64,000 nucleotides of DNA from Herminiimonas arsenitoxidans (GTDB lineage Bacteria > Pseudomonadota > Gammaproteobacteria > Burkholderiales > Burkholderiaceae_D), in assembly GCF_900130075.1 (NCBI RefSeq), contig NZ_LT671418.1, positions 2,418,001 to 2,482,000 of the forward strand. Reading direction: 5' to 3'. Position 1 is the stretch's first letter. The number at the start of each line of letters is the position of its first letter. Shown piece by piece: positions 1 to 9,275 of this stretch. The position numbers and the translations under genes were made by a program. The notes beneath the pieces are model-generated. The model saw nothing but the letters and a program-made list of their open reading frames with translations, ran no database searches and was not told the DNA's origin.

Positions 1-10
1 AAACTCATCA

Positions 11-904
11 ATGGCACGCGAAAACTTCAACGATCTGCAAGCTTTCCTGGTGGTAGCCCGCGAAGGAAGCTTTACCAGAGCGGCCGCACAACTCGGCGTT
101 TCTCAATCTGCGTTGAGTCACACCATCCGTGGGCTGGAGACACGAATGGGACTGCGACTGCTAACCCGCACCACGCGGAGCGTTTCTCCCACCGAGGCAG
201 GAGAACGGTTGCTATTGAATATAGGACCGCGCTTCGAAGAAATCGAGGCAGAACTCGCCGCCTTGAGCGAACTGCGGGACAAACCTGCCGGCACCATACG
301 CATCACGACGGCCGAACACGCTGCGAACCATATTATTTGGCCCAAGCTGTCCAAGCTCCTGGCGGACTACCCAGACATCAAGGTCGAAATCAATCTCGAC
401 TATGGAATGACTAACATCGTCGCGCAACGATTCGATGCAGGCGTGCGTCTTGGCGATCAGGTAGAAAAAGATATGATCGCCGTACGCATCAGTCCGGAAC
501 TACGCATGGCCGTGGTTGGCGCGCCGTCTTACTTCGCGCAACGTGCAGCACCGAAGACGCCACAAGAACTGGCCGCACATAGTTGCATCAATCTACGCTT
601 GCCTACTCACGACAGCCTGCTGGTGTGGGAGTTTGAAAAAAACAATCTGCCCTTGAAAGCGCATGTGGATGGCCAGTGGGTATTCAACACAGGAACCGCC
701 ATCATGAAAGCAGCCTTGGCCGGATTTGGCCTGGCTTATCTGCCGGAAGATATGGTGGAGCCCTACGTTGCCAGCGGTGAACTTGCTTATGTCCTCCAAG
801 ACTGGTGCCCGACTTTTCCCGCCTATCACCTTTACTATCCAAGCCGCCGACAAGCGTCACCGGCATTCAGACTTCTAGTTGATGCCTTGCGCTATCAGGA
901 ATAA
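11..904 (+). CDS. LysR-family transcriptional regulator
   Basis: A 297-residue LysR-type regulator. The N-terminal winged HTH spans about residues 5-64 (FLVVAREGSFTRAAAQLGVS, followed by the QSALSH recognition helix and the usual LLTRTTRSV wing). The rest is the LysR effector-binding domain. The linker wording (LSELRDKPAGTIRIT) is typical of the CrgA/PgrR-like subgroup, whose members often control oxidoreductase or transport genes. The start is only 10 bases from the window edge, so its ribosome binding site and any divergently transcribed target lie outside or cannot be judged. It is followed by an unrelated lipoprotein gene. The specific effector cannot be named. Confidence 0.9.
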   Translation: MARENFNDLQAFLVVAREGSFTRAAAQLGVSQSALSHTIRGLETRMGLRLLTRTTRSVSPTEAGERLLLNIGPRFEEIEAELAALSELRDKPAGTIRITTAEHAANHIIWPKLSKLLADYPDIKVEINLDYGMTNIVAQRFDAGVRLGDQVEKDMIAVRISPELRMAVVGAPSYFAQRAAPKTPQELAAHSCINLRLPTHDSLLVWEFEKNNLPLKAHVDGQWVFNTGTAIMKAALAGFGLAYLPEDMVEPYVASGELAYVLQDWCPTFPAYHLYYPSRRQASPAFRLLVDALRYQE

Positions 905-1161
905 TCAAGCGTCCGATCACGACCACGGACGAAATCCGGCATCTGAAAAATGCCAAAAATTGCATCGCAGACATCTTCTCCAGCCACCTCTTTCTTACAA
1001 GACGTCGGCCACCGACAACACCCATACAGAAACCTGCAAATCCGCTATCCGATTGGTGTAATCTGCAAATAGTGCGGAGCCGGTGAGGCCGCACACAAAA
1101 TAAAAAATAGATTCAAACAGACATAGACAGTCAGCGCTATCGCGATGACTTTGGAGGAGAC

Positions 1162-1722
1162 ATGAAGAAGTTAGCTTGCACCTTGCTGGTGTTGAGTCTG
1201 GCCGCCTGCGGGCAAGCCGTCGAGACAAAAACGGCAGCGATGACAGAAACACAAAACAGCTTCAGCAAGGAAGCTGCGTTTGAATTAACGCCAGAACAAT
1301 TTGCCACTGCATTCAACGCTGCCGCGCGCGCTTACGGCCAAGCGTTCAGAATCAACAAAGTAGATGTGCAACACGGCTCCGCCCACGATTACTTTCAGCA
1401 AACATTCTCCAGCGGGATATCGCTGACCGCCGCTGTCTCCAAGGAAACCGGACACGTCACCAGCGTCACGGCCTTGGTCGCAGAAGATAACTCGCAAGCC
1501 GATAGCCGTAGCAATGTATTGGCAATATCGGAAGTTGTCGCCGCTACAGTCAATCCAAAACTGAGTCAAAACAAAAGTACCGAACTCGTCACTGACATGA
1601 TGAAGGAAGTCGCCAGCAGCAGCGATACCAGTAAATTCCCGCAACGCTTCGTCAACAATGTGCGCTACGTTTTACGCAATGGCAGTGGGATTGGTTATTG
1701 GTGGATTGCCAATCCAGTCTGA
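1162..1722 (+). CDS. putative lipoprotein, unknown function
   Basis: A 186-residue protein with a lipoprotein signal peptide: MKK, a hydrophobic core and the lipobox LAAC, with cysteine at residue 16. GGAGG at 1152-1156 supports this start. The mature part has no transmembrane segment and no domain I recognise; it looks like a soluble periplasmic or membrane-tethered domain. The gene stands alone and ends just before a strong hairpin terminator shared with the convergent small lipoprotein gene. The family is not identified. Confidence 0.75.
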   Translation: MKKLACTLLVLSLAACGQAVETKTAAMTETQNSFSKEAAFELTPEQFATAFNAAARAYGQAFRINKVDVQHGSAHDYFQQTFSSGISLTAAVSKETGHVTSVTALVAEDNSQADSRSNVLAISEVVAATVNPKLSQNKSTELVTDMMKEVASSSDTSKFPQRFVNNVRYVLRNGSGIGYWWIANPV

Positions 1723-1751
1723 TGTCTGACCGCTATATTCAACGCACAAAT

Positions 1752-1778
1752 AAAAAGGCTTCCTGAGGAAGCCTTTTT
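1752..1778. terminator. bidirectional intrinsic terminator
   Basis: A perfect 12-bp stem (AAAAAGGCTTCC / GGAAGCCTTTTT) with a 3-base loop. The A/T runs on both sides make it usable from both strands. It lies between two convergent lipoprotein genes. Confidence 0.85.
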
Positions 1779-1806
1779 GCAAGAAGCCGGGGATACCGCA
1801 CAAAGC

Positions 1807-1968
1807 CTAGCGACTTTCGTGTTGCACACCAATATCGATGACGCCATAAGCATCGACACCTGAACTACTGTTCGGCGTACGCGCATATCCGCCACATCCA
1901 CCAAGAACTAACAGGGCGGGTAACAATAGAACCAAGCCTATTCTGAAATATTTTTGAGATTGTTTCAT
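1807..1968 (-). CDS. small lipoprotein, unknown function
   Basis: A 53-residue predicted lipoprotein starting MKQSQKYFRIG. It has a hydrophobic stretch LVLLLPALLVLGGC, so cysteine 24 would be lipidated, then a short Gly/Ser-rich tail. An ATG further upstream at 2025 would give 19 unlikely extra residues ahead of the signal peptide. It is the last gene of the leftward run behind the two-partner secretion genes, separated from the FecR-domain gene by 111 bases that contain an imperfect inverted repeat, so co-transcription is possible but not certain. No family recognised. Confidence 0.6.
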   Translation of the reverse strand: MKQSQKYFRIGLVLLLPALLVLGGCGGYARTPNSSSGVDAYGVIDIGVQHESR

Positions 1969-1985
1969 TGCACTCACTGTATCAA

Positions 1986-2014
1986 CTTGATCGCTCAGAA
2001 TGAGCGACATCAAG
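1986..2014. repeat. imperfect inverted repeat
   Basis: CTTGATCGCTCA and TGAGCGACATCAAG face each other around GAA, with two bulged bases in one arm. It lies between the FecR-domain gene and the small lipoprotein gene. There is no T-run, so it is more likely an RNA hairpin or an operator than a classical terminator. Confidence 0.5.
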
Positions 2015-2079
2015 TTATACGACAACAGTCACAGCAAATCATTCCCCACATGATCAATCATCATGTCAGAGTCTATTGT

Positions 2080-2973
2080 TTAACGAACCACACAATCAAC
2101 CGCATTGGATTTTGGCGTCGTACTGCTTCCCGTAACCGAAGGAGGTAGGCTAAATGCCGGGGGCGGCAAGAACAGCAGACTAGGATTTTTTGGCACGAGA
2201 ATAGGAGGCTGCATCGGGTTGGGAGTATAACCAAACTGACCAGCGGCAAAACTCTGTATGCCGGCCTTATTCGCCACATTAATCAAACCATCGATCACTG
2301 ATACATACAAACCCGGCGGCAGTGGCGGCGTTGAACCAGTAGCGGTCGGCCTCAGCCCTGTGGGCAAAGGTATATTGATTTGCGCCAGCAGCAAAGGTTG
2401 AATCGCTGAGGGCATAGGCATATCGCTGCGCGTAACTTGCATGGAAAGATCCAGCGCTGCCGTACTCGCCAACAAGTAAGCTTCACGCGCTGCAGCAACT
2501 GCTTCCTCATTCGGCTTCACATATTGCACGACGACATTCGCCGCCTGCATGCTGATGTTCGCCGATGGCGTCACCATCTGCACGCTATCCTTGCTACGCT
2601 TGCCAAGCAAACCCGCATTCGAACGTACACCGCCTTGCACCAGAGTGAACGCAATACTGTCAGCCGATGGCTTGGCAGCGTCATACGAAAACTTATCGAT
2701 CGTCAACACGGTATCCGGTTGCAGAATCAGCGCACTGCCATCGCTGAATTTGATTTGTGCGTAACTTTTGCCTTGGGTCGACAAAGTATCGCCGGGTTCA
2801 ACCGCCGACTTCATGCCCAATACGCGCACGCTGCCATTTGCCTTCTTCGCCAGCAAAGGACCACTCAGGTGCGTGACCATACCGACTCCTGCCGCCTGAA
2901 CCACTGTTGCTGTACACAAGACTGCCAGCAACAGCACAGACTTAATTGCAATACAGTTTTTTAGCTGGTTCAT
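2080..2973 (-). CDS. FecR-domain exported protein of a two-partner secretion operon
   Basis: A 297-residue protein starting MNQLKNCIAIKSV with a signal peptide ending near VVQAAG. A FecR-type domain follows at about residues 45-130 (VEPGDTLSTQGKSYAQIKF, then SDGSALILQPDTVL). FecR domains are best known from sigma-factor regulators, but exported forms also occur in surface or polysaccharide-related proteins. The C-terminal third is Pro-rich, and the only cysteine outside the signal peptide is four residues from the end. The start overlaps the end of the TpsA gene by 32 bases, so the two are translationally linked. AGAGTGGA precedes this ATG. An ATG further upstream would add 42 basic residues ahead of the signal and is unlikely. 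Confidence 0.8.
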   Translation of the reverse strand: MNQLKNCIAIKSVLLLAVLCTATVVQAAGVGMVTHLSGPLLAKKANGSVRVLGMKSAVEPGDTLSTQGKSYAQIKFSDGSALILQPDTVLTIDKFSYDAAKPSADSIAFTLVQGGVRSNAGLLGKRSKDSVQMVTPSANISMQAANVVVQYVKPNEEAVAAAREAYLLASTAALDLSMQVTRSDMPMPSAIQPLLLAQINIPLPTGLRPTATGSTPPLPPGLYVSVIDGLINVANKAGIQSFAAGQFGYTPNPMQPPILVPKNPSLLFLPPPAFSLPPSVTGSSTTPKSNAVDCVVR

Positions 2974-4945
2974 TTTTGGTTCCACTCTTGTCATTGGAGG
3001 CAACTTCTTTGGTGTCGGGCTTTTTGTCATCGGACTTTTTATCATCTGGTGTGGATGAACTTGCGGACGCTGACGATCCCGATCCACCTGATGAACCATC
3101 GCCTTGCTTCTTCGTATCGAGGAAAGCCACCTGATCGAAATCAGTCTTAGGCGTGGATTGAGTCACCGCCCTGATAATTTCATTGCTTGCCTGTTGTACC
3201 GGTTTGACTGGTTCACTGGCGGTTGGCGGTGAGAGGACTTGGCACAAGGCCGAGTTAGGGGCGATGGTGCAGATGTCCGGCGATGGCGGCTTAACCAGCG
3301 CTTGCGTAATGGAGTCTCGGATCGTCAAAGGTCCGCCTGTCGGCTGATCTGCACTGATGCGAACCAGGCCGGTTCCTCTCGCCTGGCCGCCGCTATCGTT
3401 GGCCGACAAAACGATGGCTCCGCCGTTCGTCCTGATTGGTGCAATGACAATGATGTCGTTGCCCGCCTGTGCCGTAAGTCCCACACCTGCCGCCGTAATA
3501 TCAATTGCTTGTGTAAAAGTGATGTCGTTCCGTGCCTGCAAAGTTACATTAGCAGTCGCTGCAGAGATGACTGACGCATTAATGAAGGATGTATCACTAC
3601 CGCCAGGCGAGGGATTGGAAAAAGCAGCGACGTCATTCAGCGTGACACTATCGCCCACCGAAACACGAATGTTCTCTGGATCGAGCAACCACTGACCGCT
3701 TTTTCCTTTCGCTGCACCGGCATTCACACGTATCCCTGCCACATCCAGATGTTGTAGTCCCGATGTTTCAATAAAGCCACCATTACCCCACGCCGCACCA
3801 CCACGTGCAAATATAGAGCCGTAAGCCTGCGCAGTCTGGTTACCCCAGACGACGACCTTGCCGCCATTACCTTGCGCAATCGCATCTGCCTTGATAGTCG
3901 CATCCTTGCCGACAAAGACTTGCTCAGCATTCATCACCGTAGCATTCTTGCCCTGGTAATCGCCGCCTATCAATGCGGTACCACCACCAGTCTGCCCACT
4001 CACATCAACCAGCGCATCGCCCATCAAACCGACCTTTTCACCGAGCACCTGCACTTCACCGCCGGTACCTGCACCAGTTGCTGTCGTCGTACTACCCGCT
4101 TCCAACAACGTCGTGCCGCTTGCCTTCAAGATGATCTTGCCGTTCTCTCCGACCACTGCGCTATTCGCATTGAGCTTGCCGCGCTGATTGATCAAGGCAC
4201 CATAAATACCGATCTTGCCGCCTTGCGCAATGATTTCGCCCAGGTTCAATGCCTTGTCAGTTGGTGCAGACACGACGACCTGCATATCCGGATTACTGGA
4301 ATCCGCCAATTGCACACTACGTCCAGCAGCCAGCACCACATCACCTTTAGGCGAAGTGATGATGCCGCTATTAGTAACATCCGGCGCGATCAGATACACC
4401 TGTCCACCGGATGGTGTGGTGATCGCGCCGAGATTACTCACAGCACCGGCAACATCACCCGCGGTGAATTTGTTTTTACCAGCGAGGAAGTCACTATTCG
4501 AAATCGCCAGCGTCGATGCAACCAGACCAGCCACATTCACTTGCGAACCAGCGCCAAACATGATGCCGTTCGGATTGATCAGGAAGACGCGACCATTCGA
4601 TTCCAGCGCACCCATGATGCGGCTCGGGTCTTGACCGGTAATGCGGTTCAACACACTGCTACTGCTGTTTTGCTGGAGGAAACGCACCATCTCGCCCGCA
4701 TTGATCGAGAAGCTGGCCCAGTTGATGATCGCGCTCGGGCTGTTCGTAATCGTAAAAACATTGCCATTCTGCGAGAAGGTCACCTGCCCATTCACTACCG
4801 TCGGATTAGCAGGACTCGCTACAGCACTACCGATACCGGCTACGCCCAGACACGCTGCCAGCACAGGCGGCAAGAAGGCGCAACGGATAGACCAGACCAA
4901 CGTTGCTGATTTTTTCAAAGCCATATTCATAGAATTCTTCATCAT
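2942..4945 (-). CDS. short TpsA-type exoprotein with filamentous haemagglutinin N-terminal (TPS) domain
   Basis: A 667-residue secreted protein. After an extended signal peptide (about residues 1-43, ending VASPANPT) comes the TPS domain that is recognised by a TpsB pore. It contains the hallmark NPNGI motif and a typical beta-helix start (FSQNGNVFTITNSPSAIINW). The rest is Gly/Val/Ala-rich beta-helix-like sequence, then a Ser/Lys/Asp-rich low-complexity tail ending LYCN. Most TpsA proteins exceed 1000 residues, so this is a compact version with no long haemagglutinin repeats. The start is 6 bases after the TpsB stop, with AAGGTG overlapping that stop. It probably forms a short surface filament or adhesin; its target is unknown. 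Confidence 0.88.
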   Translation of the reverse strand: MMKNSMNMALKKSATLVWSIRCAFLPPVLAACLGVAGIGSAVASPANPTVVNGQVTFSQNGNVFTITNSPSAIINWASFSINAGEMVRFLQQNSSSSVLNRITGQDPSRIMGALESNGRVFLINPNGIMFGAGSQVNVAGLVASTLAISNSDFLAGKNKFTAGDVAGAVSNLGAITTPSGGQVYLIAPDVTNSGIITSPKGDVVLAAGRSVQLADSSNPDMQVVVSAPTDKALNLGEIIAQGGKIGIYGALINQRGKLNANSAVVGENGKIILKASGTTLLEAGSTTTATGAGTGGEVQVLGEKVGLMGDALVDVSGQTGGGTALIGGDYQGKNATVMNAEQVFVGKDATIKADAIAQGNGGKVVVWGNQTAQAYGSIFARGGAAWGNGGFIETSGLQHLDVAGIRVNAGAAKGKSGQWLLDPENIRVSVGDSVTLNDVAAFSNPSPGGSDTSFINASVISAATANVTLQARNDITFTQAIDITAAGVGLTAQAGNDIIVIAPIRTNGGAIVLSANDSGGQARGTGLVRISADQPTGGPLTIRDSITQALVKPPSPDICTIAPNSALCQVLSPPTASEPVKPVQQASNEIIRAVTQSTPKTDFDQVAFLDTKKQGDGSSGGSGSSASASSSTPDDKKSDDKKPDTKEVASNDKSGTKNEPAKKLYCN

Positions 4946-4951
4946 GGCACC

Positions 4952-6538
4952 TTAGAAAGACAAGGCAAGACGAGCGTGGACACGGTTGTCACCGCTGCGG
5001 GTAACTGTCATCGCTGAATCGCGCAACACATGGGCCACATCGACCTGGAAGTTCACGTCATTGGCTAACTGCAAGCGTAGACCCAAGCCGACGCTATTGA
5101 TAGAAATGCTTGTGAATTCACCCGGCAATGCATGGTTACGTGTCAGATAGGCATGATCGTAAAAAGCCAATGCTCGACATTGCCATTTACTGCTACCGCA
5201 CAGTGGCGCGGTATACACCTCAAAATTACCGGTGATACCTGAATCGTTCGCTACTTCACGCTCCAGGAAGCCACGTACCGAACTAGCGCCACCCGCACCG
5301 AACTGTTCACCCGGAATCAAGGCATCCTTGGTGTATTGGCCATTGATGATGGCACGCGCCAACCATTCGGCCGGCAACGCCTGTGTCAGGCTCGCACCAA
5401 CGCGTACCGCGGTGTAATTCGCTTTCGCATCGAAGCGCACTTTATCGAAATCGCTTTGGCGACCGTTCGTGCCGCCGGCAATGTTATGCAGCAAGGTGGT
5501 GACAAAGCTGGCCGAACCGTTCGCCAATGCCCAATCGCCCTGATAGCCGATGCTGAGTGGACGTACCGTAATATCGGCACCCAGCTCGACGCCGAGCAGC
5601 TGCATGCTGTTCTTGTATTCCTTCAGGTCGATGCCGTACAAAATCTTTGATTCGTAATTACCTACGGTCGCCAGGTTCTGGTTATAGCGTGCGCCGTACA
5701 TCGAACCTTTACCACTCACCGCCACATCGAAAATACCTGCGGTCACCGTACCTGCATTCACATCCGAATAACTCGCATAAAAATCCATCGAGTCACCGAG
5801 CGCATACAGCGGTATGTGATAACCGACGCCATATACACCAACGCGGCTAGGCTCTTCCAGCGTAGTCGTGTACTGCAAGCTCATCACATGATCGAGGCCG
5901 AACATATTGGCGTTCTGCAGTACGACACCGGCGCGGGTGCGGCCGGTTGACGGTGTGCCGGTATTGTCCAGATTGACCGTCGTGCGCCAAATCGACTCAT
6001 CAACAACTGCCAACGTCGCCTCGACTTCATCGTCCTCCGCACCGGACTTCATGCGCATCGTGACCTTCTTGGCCGGATTCTCATTGGCCAGCTTCAGGCT
6101 CTTGGACACCGCTTTCAGATCAGGCGTTTGTCCTTCATGCAAGGCAGGCAAGGAACGACGGATATTGGCATCATCGAAATGGCTGTTGCCTTCGATGACG
6201 ACATTACCGATTTTAGTTTGTACGACATTCAGCACTACAGTACCGTGATCAAGTTCCTGCTCTGGTAGATCGATGCGCACCAGTTGATAACCGCGCGCAT
6301 GGTAAGCCGCCTCCACCGCTTCCAACGCACCTATCACATCGGCAAAATCGCGATGCTTGCCTATAAAAGGTGCGACCAATTGATCAACTGTCTGCGTAGA
6401 CAACAGCGTGTTACCGCGAACGTCAAAGCGATTGATATCGAAGTGAGGGGAAGTGTTGCCAGCATCGGCTGCGCAAGACACAGCACTGACGGTTGCTAGC
6501 AATGCGCCGGCAAACAAAGATATAAAACGGGATTTCAT
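4952..6538 (-). CDS. TpsB outer-membrane transporter (ShlB/FhaC/HecB family)
   Basis: A 528-residue outer-membrane beta-barrel that exports the partner TpsA across the outer membrane. It has a signal peptide (MKSRFISLFAGALLAT), POTRA-like regions at about residues 30-190 (FDVRGNTLLS, VVIEGNSHFD), then a C-terminal barrel. The family VRGF motif appears in the conserved loop (GGASSVRGFLE), and the last residue is Phe, as is typical of barrels. AAGGGCG precedes the chosen ATG; a more upstream start would disrupt the signal peptide. It is the first gene of the tpsB-tpsA-fecR operon. Confidence 0.92.
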   Translation of the reverse strand: MKSRFISLFAGALLATVSAVSCAADAGNTSPHFDINRFDVRGNTLLSTQTVDQLVAPFIGKHRDFADVIGALEAVEAAYHARGYQLVRIDLPEQELDHGTVVLNVVQTKIGNVVIEGNSHFDDANIRRSLPALHEGQTPDLKAVSKSLKLANENPAKKVTMRMKSGAEDDEVEATLAVVDESIWRTTVNLDNTGTPSTGRTRAGVVLQNANMFGLDHVMSLQYTTTLEEPSRVGVYGVGYHIPLYALGDSMDFYASYSDVNAGTVTAGIFDVAVSGKGSMYGARYNQNLATVGNYESKILYGIDLKEYKNSMQLLGVELGADITVRPLSIGYQGDWALANGSASFVTTLLHNIAGGTNGRQSDFDKVRFDAKANYTAVRVGASLTQALPAEWLARAIINGQYTKDALIPGEQFGAGGASSVRGFLEREVANDSGITGNFEVYTAPLCGSSKWQCRALAFYDHAYLTRNHALPGEFTSISINSVGLGLRLQLANDVNFQVDVAHVLRDSAMTVTRSGDNRVHARLALSF

Positions 6539-6919
6539 CGATTCGCCCTTGGGCAGCGTAGTTATTATGATTTTTAGGCCAGCGCTGCGCATCAGAAAGC
6601 AGGCGTGCCGTGGATCACAAGTCTACCGATTTGTATTTCCAACAAGGAAAATTTCTAAAGGGAATCACACAGAATGAGGTTAGAACGCGACAACTCAGCG
6701 ACGTTTTAACGGAAAGCTGAGATTGCTCATGAAAAATAGAAGAAGGATTCTTTTTACAAATAAATTAATACTGGAACTCTGTCCTCAAATTGGATTTTGA
6801 TGAAATTTGACACAATAAAAAGAGGGGGAGAAATTGGTCTTCTCCCCCTCTTTTTCAACAAGTCATATCAACAACCGTGAATTAACTAAAATTAATGTAG
6901 TAAATCCGTACAGCCTAAG
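6539..6919. other. gene-free stretch upstream of tpsB
   Basis: 381 bases without a convincing gene. The right part holds the terminator of the neighbouring island (listed separately); the left part must hold the tpsB promoter, but I see no clear -35/-10 pair. From about 6650 rightwards the sequence becomes visibly A/T-rich, which marks the left edge of the AT-rich island. Confidence 0.6.
6817..6855. terminator. strong intrinsic terminator of the HigB/ImmA/beta operon
   Basis: AAAAAGAGGGGGAGA and the matching TCTCCCCCTCTTTTT form a stem of about 14 bp around a short loop, with T-runs available on both strands. It closes the leftward three-gene operon and insulates it from tpsB. Confidence 0.9.
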
Positions 6920-8050
6920 TTAATTTTTACGAGCGATTCCAATCTCGTTAGCCGCTAGTTGAGGAATAGTAGTAATTTTTTGCTGGAATTCGAAAATTTC
7001 TGCAATCACCGCATGAATATGATGATTACTATCAATTCCAATCCAAGTTGTCGGCGAACCCATTTCCCGAGAGTTAGGAAGACTGCACTCCATAATTTGC
7101 GCATCTCCCCAACTGAATCCCGCCCCCATATAATGTTGTGACGCAACTAAACGCTGAGCTAAAGTTTGATTTTGTTTTCCGAGCGGACTTAAATGTTTGG
7201 AACGCCCCCTAACAATAAAGAACTGGTTGTTGATTGTGTACCGTATCTTCGCATTATTGTATTGCGTAATAATACCGTCAGCAGCATTAGCACTTCTTAC
7301 CGCATAATCACCAAAAATAATATTCTTATCGTTTCTAGATGCAAAAATTGCTTTCCAAGCCATCATCTCGATTCTAGGTATACATCCTGTTGTATCAGGT
7401 TTACTCACAGCTTCATTTATAGATGAAGCCATCGAACTTCCAGCTAAGATAACTGACGTGAATCCCAAGGCACGGACATTATCAATCGCTAGCTCAGCAG
7501 TTGCCAGCACATCCGGCACAGCAGATTTTGCGACATTTCCTAGATCAACGAGTATGTAGCAATTGCTTGGCACGATGTCGAGAGTTGACATGATTTCATC
7601 CAAGCGCTCTTTGAAATAGGGAAAATCTCCCATATCCTCAAGAGCTTCTGCCTCCAACCGAATGCAAAGCTTTATCGGATAAGTAAGACGAATATTCTTT
7701 AATGCAAGACTATATTCATGATCGTCCCAACGATCATAAGAAACCACGGGATGAGCAATGACTCCTTCAGCTCGCAACTGCGTGAATGCAAATTCGAGAA
7801 CATGAATCCCACTTTCCGTACGAGCATTCGGTTTCCATTTCATGATGTCCATGAATGCTTCGCGCCCCGACCAAACTTTACCCGTTTTAACTGCAGTCTT
7901 CGCTATCGCTGCCTCTATCGGCGCGCCATCCTTTGGTTTCGGAATCTCAAAGACGGGGAGAATCTGCTCAGTACTACTTTTCGACAATTTCGCAAGAGCA
8001 GAGAACTCCCCTAATTTTGCGGCCAATATTGGAACATATAAGACACCCAT
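6920..8050 (-). CDS. beta-family protein (phage beta-protein-like), third gene of a toxin/defence-like operon
   Basis: A 376-residue protein resembling the Pfam 'Beta protein' family: it opens MGVLYVPILAAKLGEFSAL, then LPVFEIP, and has alternating hydrophobic strands (CYILVDLGNV, TSVILAGSS) like a TIM-barrel-type fold. The biochemical activity of this family is not established. It begins one base after the stop of the HTH-metallopeptidase gene with GAGG 9 bases ahead of its ATG, so it is part of one transcript with the two upstream genes. Family members are often found in variable regions beside toxin-antitoxin or restriction-like genes; a defence or effector role here is inferred only from that context. 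Base composition is A/T-rich relative to flanking genes, consistent with horizontal transfer. Confidence 0.7.
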   Translation of the reverse strand: MGVLYVPILAAKLGEFSALAKLSKSSTEQILPVFEIPKPKDGAPIEAAIAKTAVKTGKVWSGREAFMDIMKWKPNARTESGIHVLEFAFTQLRAEGVIAHPVVSYDRWDDHEYSLALKNIRLTYPIKLCIRLEAEALEDMGDFPYFKERLDEIMSTLDIVPSNCYILVDLGNVAKSAVPDVLATAELAIDNVRALGFTSVILAGSSMASSINEAVSKPDTTGCIPRIEMMAWKAIFASRNDKNIIFGDYAVRSANAADGIITQYNNAKIRYTINNQFFIVRGRSKHLSPLGKQNQTLAQRLVASQHYMGAGFSWGDAQIMECSLPNSREMGSPTTWIGIDSNHHIHAVIAEIFEFQQKITTIPQLAANEIGIARKN

Positions 8051-8051
8051 G

Positions 8052-9275
8052 CTAAACCTCAGACTCAGTTAAGTTGAAATGCTTGCGAACTTGGTAATGC
8101 CCAATTAAATCATTGAAAAGTGTGTAATTTTCACGCTCTTTTCTTATCCTACCGGCAATAATGGCCGGATGAATTCGAAGTTCTCTTGAGAGCTTATCTA
8201 TGGATTCTGCACTAGGATAAAGATATGCATCACTACGTTTCCATGCAACCCTCGGTATTAACGCTTCTTTAGCTATCCTATTCGCCTCTACCTCTCTACG
8301 ATCCTCTGATGAAGAGTCCAAATTATCAAGAAATGTTTCATCATGGTCTACGTGTTTCCAGAGATGAGCCACCTCATGTAATAACGTAAACCAAAAATTG
8401 TCGATTCGGTCAAACCTTAACGTTAGTCCAATAATTGGGATTCCATCTACATCTTTTAATGCAGCACCATCCAATAATGTCCCCTTCAGCGCGGGTTCAA
8501 TTACAACAGCAATTCCTCGCTTCTCCAAAAACTCTACTGCTATAGACGGTCCTTGTTCAGACCAACTTAACTGCGCTAACTCTCGAAAAAAACCCGTTGA
8601 AAAAACATTTTTGTCAAATTTTCCAAGATTGTTTTTCTTTTCTCTAGCCTTCTGAATAACCCGCGCCAACCAAGCGTACAACGCATATCTGGTTGCCGGT
8701 GAATACGCATCTCCATTTACTGTCCGTCGAAAAGCTGCGCTACCAAATTCAATACCCGTGTTCGCAATAAAACCATGCACGAGTTCTTCTGTTGATTGCA
8801 CAGCCTTATTAGCAAACTTCTCTAGCCACCCCCTAGCTACCATTTCCTTGATGGGAAAACTGCCCCAGTCCACATCATCTTTTTTCGTCGAGGCCCCATC
8901 TTGGAGATCAATGCCTATTAGCGTCTCTGCCGTTATTCCAAGGCCCAATGAAATAGCCCGAATCATGTTTACAGTAAGCGGACGCTTTCTACTTAAAACC
9001 TCCGACACTCGACTTCTAGTTCCAAAGTAGGGAACTAGATCTGCTTGCTTTAATCCTTGCTCTTGCATTCTAAAAAGAATTGCATCAATAGGATCCGGTG
9101 CTTCAATCGGATATTTTTGATTCTCATAAGCTTCAACAAGAACAGAAAGCAATTCCAATCGCTCCGATTCCAGGCTACCTGGTTTCGGGGATAGAGAAAT
9201 TAATCTCTGCATCTCCTTTAAATACTCTTGATGCTGCTCTTCAGAGCGTATAACTTTGGCTTCCATTGATATCAT
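8052..9275 (-). CDS. HigA-like HTH antitoxin fused to ImmA/IrrE metallopeptidase domain
   Basis: A 407-residue two-domain protein. Residues about 55-120 form a HigA/XRE-type HTH (ILFRMQEQGLKQADLVPYFG, followed by SRVSEVLSRKRPLT). The C-terminal half is an ImmA/IrrE (DUF955) zinc peptidase with the HExxH motif in LLHEVAHLWKH and the downstream EANRIAKEALIP segment that supplies the third metal ligand. Such proteases cleave repressors or antitoxins; in HTH fusions they probably control their own stability. The ATG at 9275 overlaps the toxin stop (TGATG), giving tight coupling. It is likely the autorepressor binding the operator-like repeats at the operon promoter. Confidence 0.85.
   Translation of the reverse strand: MISMEAKVIRSEEQHQEYLKEMQRLISLSPKPGSLESERLELLSVLVEAYENQKYPIEAPDPIDAILFRMQEQGLKQADLVPYFGTRSRVSEVLSRKRPLTVNMIRAISLGLGITAETLIGIDLQDGASTKKDDVDWGSFPIKEMVARGWLEKFANKAVQSTEELVHGFIANTGIEFGSAAFRRTVNGDAYSPATRYALYAWLARVIQKAREKKNNLGKFDKNVFSTGFFRELAQLSWSEQGPSIAVEFLEKRGIAVVIEPALKGTLLDGAALKDVDGIPIIGLTLRFDRIDNFWFTLLHEVAHLWKHVDHDETFLDNLDSSSEDRREVEANRIAKEALIPRVAWKRSDAYLYPSAESIDKLSRELRIHPAIIAGRIRKERENYTLFNDLIGHYQVRKHFNLTESEV

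Noticed and set aside
3872-4909. Plus-strand open frame of 345 codons opposite TpsA.
   Set aside because: Antisense to a clearly homologous TPS-domain gene; composition (His/Arg/Thr-rich) is typical of a shadow frame.
7193-7426. Plus-strand frames inside the beta-protein island as extra small genes.
   Set aside because: No ribosome sites, no protein features, and fully antisense to the coding frame.
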